From positions 4,336,001 through 4,400,000 of the forward strand of contig NZ_KV440953.1 of NCBI RefSeq assembly GCF_001636425.1: a stretch of DNA of 64,000 bases. Direction: 5' to 3'. The position numbers and the translations under genes are program-made. Below, piece after piece: positions 55,099-62,406 of the stretch (positions are counted from its first letter, which is position 1; the number at the start of each line of letters is the position of its first letter). This DNA comes from Heyndrickxia acidicola (lineage in GTDB: Bacteria; Bacillota; Bacilli; Bacillales; Bacillaceae_C). The notes beneath the pieces were generated by a model. That model worked only from the letters and a program-made list of their open reading frames with translations, was not told the origin of the DNA and made no database searches.

Positions 55099-55689
55099 AT
55101 GAATGTACCGCAAATTCAAATACAATCTCAGCCGGCATTGCTGGATATTCAAACAACCAATGCCAAGCTGTCCATTGAACAGCCAGGACCCATTCTGGAT
55201 ATGGAACAGCCGCCAGCAGAGATGCATATCGATAAAACACCCTCCAAGCTTACCATAGACCAAACGCAGGCCTGGGCAGACATGGGAATGAAGCCTTTGT
55301 TACAATTTAATGAGGATCAGGCGAAGATGGCATTGCAGGATTGCTGGAAAGGGATCCAGCAAACCGTGAGCGATGGGGATGAAATGATGAGGATTGAAAA
55401 TCGCCGAAATGCCATTGCAGATATCTCGAAGCGTGACAGTGAACCGCCGACCTATGATTTTACAATTGGAGTCATCCCCTCTTATGGCAGCGTGAAAATT
55501 GACTATCAGCCTTCAAAGCTTAATATCACTTGGGATATCAAGCCTGCTGTGAACAATAGTAAAGCAAGACCAGCCATCATTCAGTCCAGTCCAGGGAAGG
55601 TATCAATCGATTTAAAACAGCAGCCATTTATAAAAATTGATTTCAAAAATATAAAATTTGTAGGCATCAACTATGAACAAGAAATATAG
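55099..55689 (+). CDS. yviE: YviE family protein (DUF6470)
   Basis: A protein of 196 residues. Its first third consists of short beta repeats, QIQIQSQPALLDIQTTNAKLSIEQPGP, and its middle has WADMGMKPLLQF and a helix. The last third again repeats IDYQPSKLNITW and ISIDLKQQPFIKIDF strands. This matches YviE, a protein of unknown function kept between flgL and fliW in bacilli. GAGGAGAAG precedes the ATG. It lies 10 bp before fliW. Confidence 0.88.
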   Translation: MNVPQIQIQSQPALLDIQTTNAKLSIEQPGPILDMEQPPAEMHIDKTPSKLTIDQTQAWADMGMKPLLQFNEDQAKMALQDCWKGIQQTVSDGDEMMRIENRRNAIADISKRDSEPPTYDFTIGVIPSYGSVKIDYQPSKLNITWDIKPAVNNSKARPAIIQSSPGKVSIDLKQQPFIKIDFKNIKFVGINYEQEI

Positions 55690-55699
55690 GAGTGAAATA

Positions 55700-56134
55700 A
55701 TGAATATCGATACGAAATACCACGGGACAATAGACATTGAAGAAAACGATATCTTTGCGTTCCCTAACGGATTGCCTGGCTTTTTAGAAGAGAAAGAGTT
55801 TATTCTTTTACCGCTTGCTGAGGAACAAAATGTATACTTTATTCTTCAGTCAACAAAGACTCCTGCACTGGCTTTTGTCATTACAAATCCCTTTGTCTTC
55901 TTTTCAGATTATGAATTCGTATTAGATGAAGGTTCAAAAGATTTGCTGAAGCTGGAAAACGAAAGAGACGTTTTAATCTTTGTCATTTTAAATATCAAAA
56001 AACCTTTTGATCAATCCACAGCGAATCTTCTTGCTCCTATTATTTTGAATAGCAATGAAAAATTAGCGAAACAGGTCATCCTTCATGACAAGGATTATAA
56101 AACAAAGCATCTTTTACAGACGGTAAAGGGGTGA
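55700..56134 (+). CDS. fliW: Flagellar assembly factor FliW
   Basis: A protein of 144 residues of the FliW/YviF family: [16 protein letters not shown] near the start and [19 protein letters not shown] near the end. FliW binds either flagellin or CsrA. When free flagellin is used up, FliW releases from it and inhibits CsrA, so hag mRNA is translated. I start at ATG 55700, 7 bases after AGGAGTG; the frame is open from 55673 within yviE. csrA follows 4 bp later, so they are translated together. Confidence 0.94.
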   Translation: MNIDTKYHGTIDIEENDIFAFPNGLPGFLEEKEFILLPLAEEQNVYFILQSTKTPALAFVITNPFVFFSDYEFVLDEGSKDLLKLENERDVLIFVILNIKKPFDQSTANLLAPIILNSNEKLAKQVILHDKDYKTKHLLQTVKG

Positions 56135-56138
56135 AAGC

Positions 56139-56372
56139 ATGCTAGTGCTGACAAGAAAAAAAGGTGAATCCATCCAAATTGGAAATGAGATTGAAATTAC
56201 GATTGCAGCGATAAATGGAGATCAAGTGAAAATAGGAATTAACGCGCCTAAACATATTGAAATACATAGAAAAGAAGTTTACCTGGAGATTCAGAAGGAA
56301 AATGCCGAAGCGTCTAATAACATAACAGAACTACTGGGTTTATTATCGAATATAAAAAATGAAAATAAATAG
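56139..56372 (+). CDS. csrA: Translational regulator CsrA
   Basis: A protein of 77 residues. [22 protein letters not shown] is the canonical start, including the RNA-contacting Arg at the N-terminus; [22 protein letters not shown] holds the second RNA-binding strand. It binds GGA motifs in the hag leader and blocks flagellin translation, as in B. subtilis. Its likely target site is at 56689 and at the hag ribosome site. AAAGGGGTGAAAG precedes the start. Confidence 0.96.
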   Translation: MLVLTRKKGESIQIGNEIEITIAAINGDQVKIGINAPKHIEIHRKEVYLEIQKENAEASNNITELLGLLSNIKNENK

Positions 56373-56382
56373 TAACAAGCTA

Positions 56383-56409
56383 TAAAAACTCCAGGATTGA
56401 TGTCGATAT
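56383..56409 (+). promoter_or_regulatory. Sigma-D promoter of the flagellin transcript
   Basis: TAAA (56383-56386), 15 bases, then GTCGATAT (56402-56409), one base from the consensus. It lies upstream of the flagellin remnant, and I find no second sigma-D promoter before hag. The hag leader would then be about 320 bases long. Confidence 0.85.
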
Positions 56410-56505
56410 AATCTTTGTAAGAGATACAAGGGCGGCCTACCTTACATTTCAAAAATATACTCCTTTAAATGGATGTGGATTTGAAATTCAAGGAGGAAAT
56501 TAAAA

Positions 56506-56577
56506 ATGATGATTAATCATAATATTACTGCGCTTAACACTCTACGTCAGTTTTCTGTAAAACACAGCTATTGTTGA
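56506..56577 (+). pseudogene. 5' remnant of a second flagellin gene
   Basis: After CAAGGAGGAAAT a frame reads MMINHNITALNTLRQ, the start of a canonical Bacillus flagellin (B. subtilis Hag starts with RINHNIAALNTL), then diverges into FSVKHSYC and a stop. The next 157 bases to hag show no flagellin coding sequence. The ribosome sites of the remnant and of hag share TTCAAGGAGGAAA, as expected for two flagellin genes. Only 23 codons remain; they may still be translated as a leader peptide. Confidence 0.8.
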
Positions 56578-56688
56578 TATCACTGGATGATGAATTTCAA
56601 CATTTCATCAATGGGATGTCAAAAAGGACATGCTGACAAGCAAAAACTCAACAATCTAGTTAGTGGGCTCAAAGAGCTTAACTATAAA

Positions 56689-56706
56689 TAGGACAAGGAT
56701 GTCCTA
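56689..56706 (+). promoter_or_regulatory. CsrA-binding hairpin in the hag leader
   Basis: TAGGACA pairs with TGTCCTA around the loop AGGA. ACAAGGATGT inside it matches the selected CsrA consensus RUACARGGAUGU almost completely, with GGA in the loop. It lies 28 bases before the hag start; the second GGA site is the ribosome site (56719-56726). Confidence 0.85.
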
Positions 56707-56734
56707 AAAACAATATTCAAGGAGGAAACCAATC

Positions 56735-58357
56735 ATGATTATTAATTACAACTCAATGGCATCAAACGCACTTCGTCAGTTGAACATCAACAGTAACAAC
56801 CAAGCTAAGTCTATGGCTAAATTATCTTCTGGTCTTCGTATCAACAGTGCGGCTGATGATGCTGCAGGTCTATCAATCTCTGAAAAAATGAAAGGTCAAA
56901 TCAATGGATTAGACCAAGCAGCCCGTAATGCTCAAGATGGTCAATCATTGGTTAACACTGCTGAAGGAGCATTAGGTCAAACAACTGATATCCTTCAACG
57001 TATGCGCGAATTAGCAACACAATCTGCGAACGATACAAACACATCTTCAGACCGTCAAAACATTCAACAAGAAGTTGACCAACTATCTACTGAAATTACT
57101 CGTATTTCTAATACCACTCAGTTTAACAATCAAACACTTCTAAATGGTGGTATGACTGCAAACGGTGTTGGAACAGATACACTTCAAATTGGTGCAAACG
57201 CTGGCCAAACCATGACAATTAGTATTAATGCAATGGATGCAGCTTCTTTAGGAGTTGCTGCAAATGATAAAACTGTAAATGCTAGTGTCGCTTCTATAGG
57301 TGGTAATCCTTCAAATATTACTAGTGTAACAATTGATAATAGTAATGTTGGAGCAAAACTTACTAATGGGGCACAACTAACTTTTAATGCTTCTACTGTA
57401 ACAACTGCAACAAGCGGTACAGCTACAGGAAGTGTGGCCACCGATGATGCAACACTTGCCACAGCTGGTAAAGATGTTAACATTGACGCTACTCATGACA
57501 CTTTAAATCTAACAGTAAATGGTGTTACAAAAGAAATTACTTTAAATCAAGTAGACTATAAAGCTTCTACTCCTGGTACTGACGACCAGGCTGCTTTAAT
57601 AAGTGACCTCCAATCCAAACTTGACACAGCATTTGGCTCGGGAGTTGTCAAAGTGGGTACAAATGCAGCAAATGGGCTAACAATTACAAGTAATTCAACT
57701 GGTTCAGGTTCTTCAGTAACAATTAATCAAGCTTCTGCAAATGATGCGGCAAGTCATTTGGGACTTACAGCAGCTACGGGAACTGGTCAAGACGCAGGTA
57801 CTTATGTAACTGTTAGCGATGGAAATGCAGCTGATAATCAAACCATACAAGTAAATGACCCAACTGCTACATCCCTTTCCATTACTTCTGGTAACTTTGC
57901 TGGAGTAACGATTAATACAACTGCTGGCAAAAATGTAGGAAATCTTAGCTCTACAAGTGATGGAGTTACAATTGCAGTAAATAGTGTTGCAGCTCATGCT
58001 GCCCAATTCAGTGGTGGCCAATTAACCTCTCAGGCTGTGGCAACTAAAGGTATAGATGTCTCATCTTCTGCGCAAGCTGCTACCAATGCAATCACAGCAA
58101 TTGACAATGCAATCAATATGGTTTCTACAGAACGTGCTAAACTTGGTGCATATTCAAATCGTTTAGATAATACGATTAACAATTTGAATACATCTAGCCA
58201 AAACACAAGTGATGCACAATCCCGTATCGCTGACGTAGATATGGCTGGAGAAATGATGAACCAATCTAAAGCTAGTGTACTTGCTCAAGCTGCTCAAGCA
58301 ATGCTTGCTCAAGCTAACCAACAGCCACAACAAGTACTTCAATTACTTCGTGGATAA
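56735..58357 (+). CDS. hag: Flagellin
   Basis: A protein of 540 residues, much longer than the 304 of B. subtilis Hag. The N-terminal D0/D1 part (1-140) has LSSGLRINSAADDAAGLSIS and RMRELATQSAND; the C-terminal part (about 450-540) has RLDNTINNLNTSSQN and ends QAMLAQANQQPQQVLQLL. The central 310 residues are Thr/Ala/Asn/Asp-rich, without Cys, and form the surface-exposed D2/D3 domains. Its N-terminus (IINYNSMASNALRQL) differs from the usual INHNIAALNTL, which the upstream remnant keeps. Expression should depend on sigma-D and on CsrA-FliW. Confidence 0.97.
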   Translation: MIINYNSMASNALRQLNINSNNQAKSMAKLSSGLRINSAADDAAGLSISEKMKGQINGLDQAARNAQDGQSLVNTAEGALGQTTDILQRMRELATQSANDTNTSSDRQNIQQEVDQLSTEITRISNTTQFNNQTLLNGGMTANGVGTDTLQIGANAGQTMTISINAMDAASLGVAANDKTVNASVASIGGNPSNITSVTIDNSNVGAKLTNGAQLTFNASTVTTATSGTATGSVATDDATLATAGKDVNIDATHDTLNLTVNGVTKEITLNQVDYKASTPGTDDQAALISDLQSKLDTAFGSGVVKVGTNAANGLTITSNSTGSGSSVTINQASANDAASHLGLTAATGTGQDAGTYVTVSDGNAADNQTIQVNDPTATSLSITSGNFAGVTINTTAGKNVGNLSSTSDGVTIAVNSVAAHAAQFSGGQLTSQAVATKGIDVSSSAQAATNAITAIDNAINMVSTERAKLGAYSNRLDNTINNLNTSSQNTSDAQSRIADVDMAGEMMNQSKASVLAQAAQAMLAQANQQPQQVLQLLRG

Positions 58358-58370
58358 TAATAATAATGAG

Positions 58371-58402
58371 GGAGGCCCTAATCAACTTAGGGTCTCCTTT
58401 TT
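58371..58402 (+). terminator. Terminator of hag
   Basis: GGAGGCCCTA (58371-58380) pairs with TAGGGTCTCC (58388-58397) with one G-T pair, followed by five T. Confidence 0.9.
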
Positions 58403-58462
58403 CTTAGTGTTCAAATGGAAAATTAAGCATATATCATAACTATGTATCTAGAAACATTAACA

Positions 58463-58500
58463 AAAGGGCTTCTCTCTATATAAGAGGGAAGTCCTTTTTC
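58463..58500 (+). terminator. Second terminator after hag
   Basis: AAAGGGCTTCTCT pairs with AGAGGGAAGTCCTTT across TATATA, followed by a T run. Confidence 0.75.
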
Positions 58501-58573
58501 TATTTTCTATAGTGTGTTTTTGGAAAATATGTTTTGCGTAAGGAAAAGGGCTATATTTGAAAGGTGGAGAGTA

Positions 58574-58876
58574 ATGGTGAATTTAAAATGGTTTGTTGGA
58601 AGAATGAAAAAATTTTTTAATGTTGATGTCAAGGTTGAGGATGTAAGCTTTGAAGCATATGATTTCTATCATGAGGAACTGGATGACCTGCTCATCCCAG
58701 CGAAACACTTAGAAAAGTTACCTGACCCATTGTTAATTGAAACACTCTCGTATGTGGATGAAAAAGGTTATGAGTGGATGGCAGGATTTGTACTGGAAGA
58801 GGGAACGAAAAAGAGACTTTACGAAGTTTGGATAAGGAATGGGGAACAAATTGCTTATGAGTTGTATGTCGACTAA
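58574..58876 (+). CDS. Small acidic protein of unknown function between hag and fliD
   Basis: A protein of 100 residues. The first 15 are basic (NLKWFVGRMKKFF), the rest is acidic with YDFYHEELDDLLIPAKHLEKLPDPLLIETLSYVDEKGYEWMAGFV and an aromatic-rich C-terminus YEVWIRNGEQIAYELYVD. It looks like a small mixed alpha-beta fold without a membrane helix. I recognise no family. It takes the place where B. subtilis has flaG (yvyC), but does not resemble FlaG. I start at ATG 58574, with AAAGGTGGAGAG upstream. Its position suggests a motility role, but nothing proves it. Confidence 0.65.
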   Translation: MVNLKWFVGRMKKFFNVDVKVEDVSFEAYDFYHEELDDLLIPAKHLEKLPDPLLIETLSYVDEKGYEWMAGFVLEEGTKKRLYEVWIRNGEQIAYELYVD

Positions 58877-58983
58877 ATCAACTATCAGACGAGATTCACG
58901 ACATTTCTTTACGAAAAATCACGCCAAAACTTATATTACCTCAAACTATGAAAAAGCTTATTAAAGAAATAATTTCTAAGGAG

Positions 58984-59010
58984 TTAATATTATAAAGTAT
59001 ATACCGATAT
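58984..59010 (+). promoter_or_regulatory. Probable sigma-D promoter of fliDST
   Basis: TTAA (58984-58987), 15 bases, then ACCGATAT (59003-59010). There is one mismatch in each box. The leader to fliD would be about 175 bases. The rest of 58877-59192 is A/T-rich with no gene seen. Confidence 0.65.
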
Positions 59011-59192
59011 AATAGTTAGTCACATTAAAACAAAGTGAACTAGTAATCTAATTAAACGAATAATAAGGGATATTATACGTTTAATTAGAGGATTACTTCT
59101 TATTAAAAGTAAGTTCCTGAAAAAGGGCAAAAATAAAATTTACTTATATACGAAAATAGATGAATGATTATATTGTTTTAGGCGGTGAAAAT

Positions 59193-61184
59193 ATGGTAAA
59201 CCCAGTAAGCAGCAGTAGTTCAAGCAGCGGTTCGGTCGCTAGCCAATACAGCGGATTAATGCGTGTAAATGGTTTAGCCAGCGGAATGGATATTGACGGA
59301 ATGGTCAGCCAATTAATGAAGGCTGAAAGTGTCCCGTTAGATGGCATGAAACAAAATCAGCAAATACTGGAGTGGCAGCGTGATGATTATCGCAGCATGT
59401 ATTCATCGCTGCAAGATTTAGATACAACCACTTTTAATGGAATTACTATGCAATCTACTTTTGATCAAAAAACAGTTACAAGTTCGGATGATTCCACAGT
59501 ATCTGCAACCGCTGTAAATTCCATCAGCAATGTGTCCACACAGATTAGTGTAGGGAATTTGGCGACATCAGCTTCATGGAAAAGCAATGGTACGACGTTT
59601 AATTATACGCCAGGCACAAATCAAACGCTTAATTTCTCTGTAACAGACCCAGGCTCCACTACACCAAGAAATGTCACGATTTCCATTTCTTCTACAGATC
59701 AGATTAGTGACGTCATACAAAAATTCAACAATTCCACGCTTGGCGTTTCAGCGATGATGGGAACGATTGATGGGCAAGCCAATACAATTGTTTTATCAAA
59801 TAATCAGACTGGTGCTGGCGGATCAATAATTGGAAGTGATGCGGCGACAAATGCTTTTATGAAATCTCTTGGTTTTAGTCCAGATGCAACTGGAGCTTTA
59901 CATGGTACAGCTTTGACACCTGCTAAACCTGCTGTTTATGGAGATGTTGCAGGCACTAATGCAACGGCGGCCATCTGGAAAGGCGGTACTATTAACTATA
60001 CTCCGGGTAATAATCAAACTCTTTCTTTTTCCGTAACAGATCCAGGAGCTACTTCACCAAGAAATGTCACGATTTCTATTTCATCTACAGATCAGATTAG
60101 TGACGTTATTCAAAAATTTAACAATTCTAATCTTGGTGTCTCTGCTGCGATGCAAGGGAATACAATTGTTTTAACGAATAATCAGAACGGAGCAGGAGGA
60201 TCTATAGTAGGAAATGATACGGCGACAAATGCTTTTATGCAAACTCTTGGTTTTAACCCAGATGCAACTGGAACTTTACATGGTGTAGTTTTGACACCAG
60301 CTACACCTGCTGTGAATGGCGATATTGCAGGTACAGATGCATCCGTCACAATCAACGGCTATACAATGACAGAGAAATCGAATAACTTTACGATTAACGG
60401 AATTAATTACACGATAAAAGGTCAAACAGCTCCTGGAACATCGGTATCCATTTCTACACAAACGGACGTTGACTCTATTTTTACCGCAATTAAGGGCTTT
60501 GTAGATAAATATAATTCTACAATCAGTACGATCAATGCTAAAATTTCTGAAAAACGTGACCGTGACTATCCACCGTTAACGGATGATCAAAAGGCTGCTA
60601 TGACGAGTGACCAAATTACAAATTGGAATAACCAGGCGCAAATGGGGATGATTGCGAATGATCCTACTCTGACAAGCTGCTTATCAAACATGCGCCAAAA
60701 TCTTTATTCGCCTGTTACTGGTAATAATGTAACATCGGGTTTTACCCAATTATCCCAAATTGGTATTACGACATCACCTGATTATACTCAAAATGGTGCA
60801 CTCGTAATAGACGAAGCGACATTGAGGGAAAAAATTCAAGAAAACCCGCAGGCTATCTATCAGCTTTTTAATAGTGATAATTCTGCTAGCAGTGGGAATG
60901 ATGGCACTTCTAATTCCGAGGGACTTGCCAGGCGTTTGCGGGATTCTATTTCTTCTGCCTCCAATCAACTTCTGAATGTAGCAGGAACGACGTCCGAAGT
61001 AGACAGTCAGTATACGATAGGTCAGCAATTAACAGATATAGGAACACAAATAACCGATTTTCAGTCAAAGCTATCGGGTATTGAAAATCGATATTACAGC
61101 CAGTTTTCGGCAATGGAGCAAGCAATGGAGCAAGCAAACCAGCAAAGTGGCTATATTTCCTCTATGCTAAGCAGCGGAGGATGA
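59193..61184 (+). CDS. fliD: Flagellar cap protein FliD (HAP2) with internal duplication
   Basis: A protein of 663 residues, longer than the roughly 500 of B. subtilis FliD. The N-terminal region has VNGLASGMDIDGMVSQLMKAE; the C-terminal region has ENRYYSQFSAMEQAMEQANQQSGYISSMLS. The product caps the filament and folds incoming flagellin. The outer domain contains two tandem copies of about 125 residues (from NYTPGTNQTLNFSVTDPG and from NYTPGNNQTLSFSVTDPG), which explain the extra length. I start at ATG 59193 after GGCGGTG; the frame is open from 59160. It is followed by fliS and fliT. Confidence 0.96.
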   Translation: MVNPVSSSSSSSGSVASQYSGLMRVNGLASGMDIDGMVSQLMKAESVPLDGMKQNQQILEWQRDDYRSMYSSLQDLDTTTFNGITMQSTFDQKTVTSSDDSTVSATAVNSISNVSTQISVGNLATSASWKSNGTTFNYTPGTNQTLNFSVTDPGSTTPRNVTISISSTDQISDVIQKFNNSTLGVSAMMGTIDGQANTIVLSNNQTGAGGSIIGSDAATNAFMKSLGFSPDATGALHGTALTPAKPAVYGDVAGTNATAAIWKGGTINYTPGNNQTLSFSVTDPGATSPRNVTISISSTDQISDVIQKFNNSNLGVSAAMQGNTIVLTNNQNGAGGSIVGNDTATNAFMQTLGFNPDATGTLHGVVLTPATPAVNGDIAGTDASVTINGYTMTEKSNNFTINGINYTIKGQTAPGTSVSISTQTDVDSIFTAIKGFVDKYNSTISTINAKISEKRDRDYPPLTDDQKAAMTSDQITNWNNQAQMGMIANDPTLTSCLSNMRQNLYSPVTGNNVTSGFTQLSQIGITTSPDYTQNGALVIDEATLREKIQENPQAIYQLFNSDNSASSGNDGTSNSEGLARRLRDSISSASNQLLNVAGTTSEVDSQYTIGQQLTDIGTQITDFQSKLSGIENRYYSQFSAMEQAMEQANQQSGYISSMLSSGG

Positions 61185-61205
61185 TGAAGTAAGGAGTGAA
61201 GAACT

Positions 61206-61607
61206 ATGTCTATTAATAATCCATACCAGACCTATCAAACCAATTCTGTTTTTAGCGCGCCGCCTGGTGAGCTAACACTTATGCTTTATAACGGATGTTT
61301 GAAATTTATTAAACAGGCTCATCTAGCCATTCAAAATAAAAATATTGAGCAGAAAAATAAGAGTCTTCAGGCTGCCCAAAACATTATTCTGGAACTCATG
61401 AGTACATTGAATATGGATATGGATGTATCCAAACAATTAATGCCATTATACGATTTTATCTACCGTCAGCTTATCCAAGCAAACTTGCGTAATGATTTGA
61501 CTGTTCTGACCGAGGCGGAAAGACTCGTCACAGAATTCCGCGATATGTGGAAAGAAGTCATCCAAATTAACAAGCAGAAACAAACAAGCCAAGGCGGTCA
61601 AGCCTAG
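61206..61607 (+). CDS. fliS: Flagellin chaperone FliS
   Basis: A protein of 133 residues, all helical. NPYQTYQTNSVFSAPPGELTLMLYNGCLKFIKQA is the family signature. It binds the C-terminal helices of flagellin in the cytoplasm and keeps it soluble for export; it also binds FliW-controlled pools. AAGGAGTGAAGA precedes the ATG. Its stop overlaps the fliT start by one base. Confidence 0.95.
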   Translation: MSINNPYQTYQTNSVFSAPPGELTLMLYNGCLKFIKQAHLAIQNKNIEQKNKSLQAAQNIILELMSTLNMDMDVSKQLMPLYDFIYRQLIQANLRNDLTVLTEAERLVTEFRDMWKEVIQINKQKQTSQGGQA

Positions 61608-61957
61608 TGGCGGCTATAAAAGAGTTTTACCAGATTAGTAAAGAGCTCTATGCTGAAATCGATAAGCCAGTCGAAAGTAAAGACAGAGACCAGGTTATCG
61701 CTAAAATCCAGAGCTTTTTATCCCGACGAGAAGCTCTTCTTTCTGACATAAAAGGTCCGTTCACTTCCGAAGAAAAGCAAATGGGCCAAGAGGCACTGGA
61801 ATTGAACAAACGTATCCAGGACAAAATGCAGGCAATAAAACTAGACATTCAAAAAGACATCCTAACGGTCAAAAACCAGAAGAAAAACGCGCCTAAATAT
61901 ATCAATCCTTATCAAAGCCTGCAACGGGGTGGCATCCTGTACGATAAACGAAAATAA
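61607..61957 (+). CDS. fliT: Flagellar chaperone FliT
   Basis: A helical protein of 116 residues that starts at GTG, sharing one base with the fliS stop, so translation is coupled. The C-terminal basic part (KNQKKNAPKYINPYQSLQRGGILYDKRK) matches Bacillus FliT. It is the export chaperone of FliD. The coding sequence ends about 120 bp before comFB. Confidence 0.88.
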   Translation: MAAIKEFYQISKELYAEIDKPVESKDRDQVIAKIQSFLSRREALLSDIKGPFTSEEKQMGQEALELNKRIQDKMQAIKLDIQKDILTVKNQKKNAPKYINPYQSLQRGGILYDKRK

Positions 61958-62076
61958 TAATGGTTAACTAGTCCAATAGAGTATTTTCTATCCAGCAGCT
62001 CGAAAAATAGTTTATAATGTTAGTTACTTATAAATGTTTTCTTTAAGATTGAGGAAAGCAGCTGGGAGGGACTAGA

Positions 62077-62349
62077 ATGCCAGTCTACAACGTGATGGAA
62101 GAAATGGTTCAAAATGTGCTGGATAAGTTTAAGGATCAGCTTCACCTAGCGTGCGATTGTGAGCGCTGTCTGGATGATGTGAAGGCCCTGTCTCTCAATC
62201 ATTTGCCGCCGAAGTATGTTTCCAATGAAAAGCGGAGTCCTTTTGTACGGGTGGAATATACCGCAGATTATCAGGGCGTCGCCAATATTCTGAGTGCCGT
62301 CACACAGGCAGCAGAGGTCGTTTCTAAAAACAAGCGCTGTAATAACTAG
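62077..62349 (+). CDS. comFB: Late competence protein ComFB
   Basis: A protein of 90 residues. VLDKFKDQLHLACDCERCLDDVKALSLNHLPPKYV is the ComFB signature, including the three cysteines of CDCERC that bind zinc in this family; the C-terminus is helical. ComFB proteins were recently reported to bind cyclic dinucleotides. In B. subtilis comFB lies between comFA and comFC; here it is about 13.4 kb away, behind fliT, with its own GGGAGGGA ribosome site and a terminator. It may now be co-regulated with motility genes or have its own promoter in the 119-bp gap. Confidence 0.9.
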   Translation: MPVYNVMEEMVQNVLDKFKDQLHLACDCERCLDDVKALSLNHLPPKYVSNEKRSPFVRVEYTADYQGVANILSAVTQAAEVVSKNKRCNN

Positions 62350-62370
62350 AGTTGATATCTTCACAAATAG

Positions 62371-62403
62371 AAAGGCCCGCTCCAACCATGAGCGGACCTT
62401 TTC
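62371..62403 (+). terminator. Symmetric terminator after comFB
   Basis: AAAGGCCCGCTC pairs with GAGCGGACCTTTT with one mismatch. It lies between comFB and the facing RND gene. Confidence 0.8.
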
Positions 62404-62406
62404 GCG

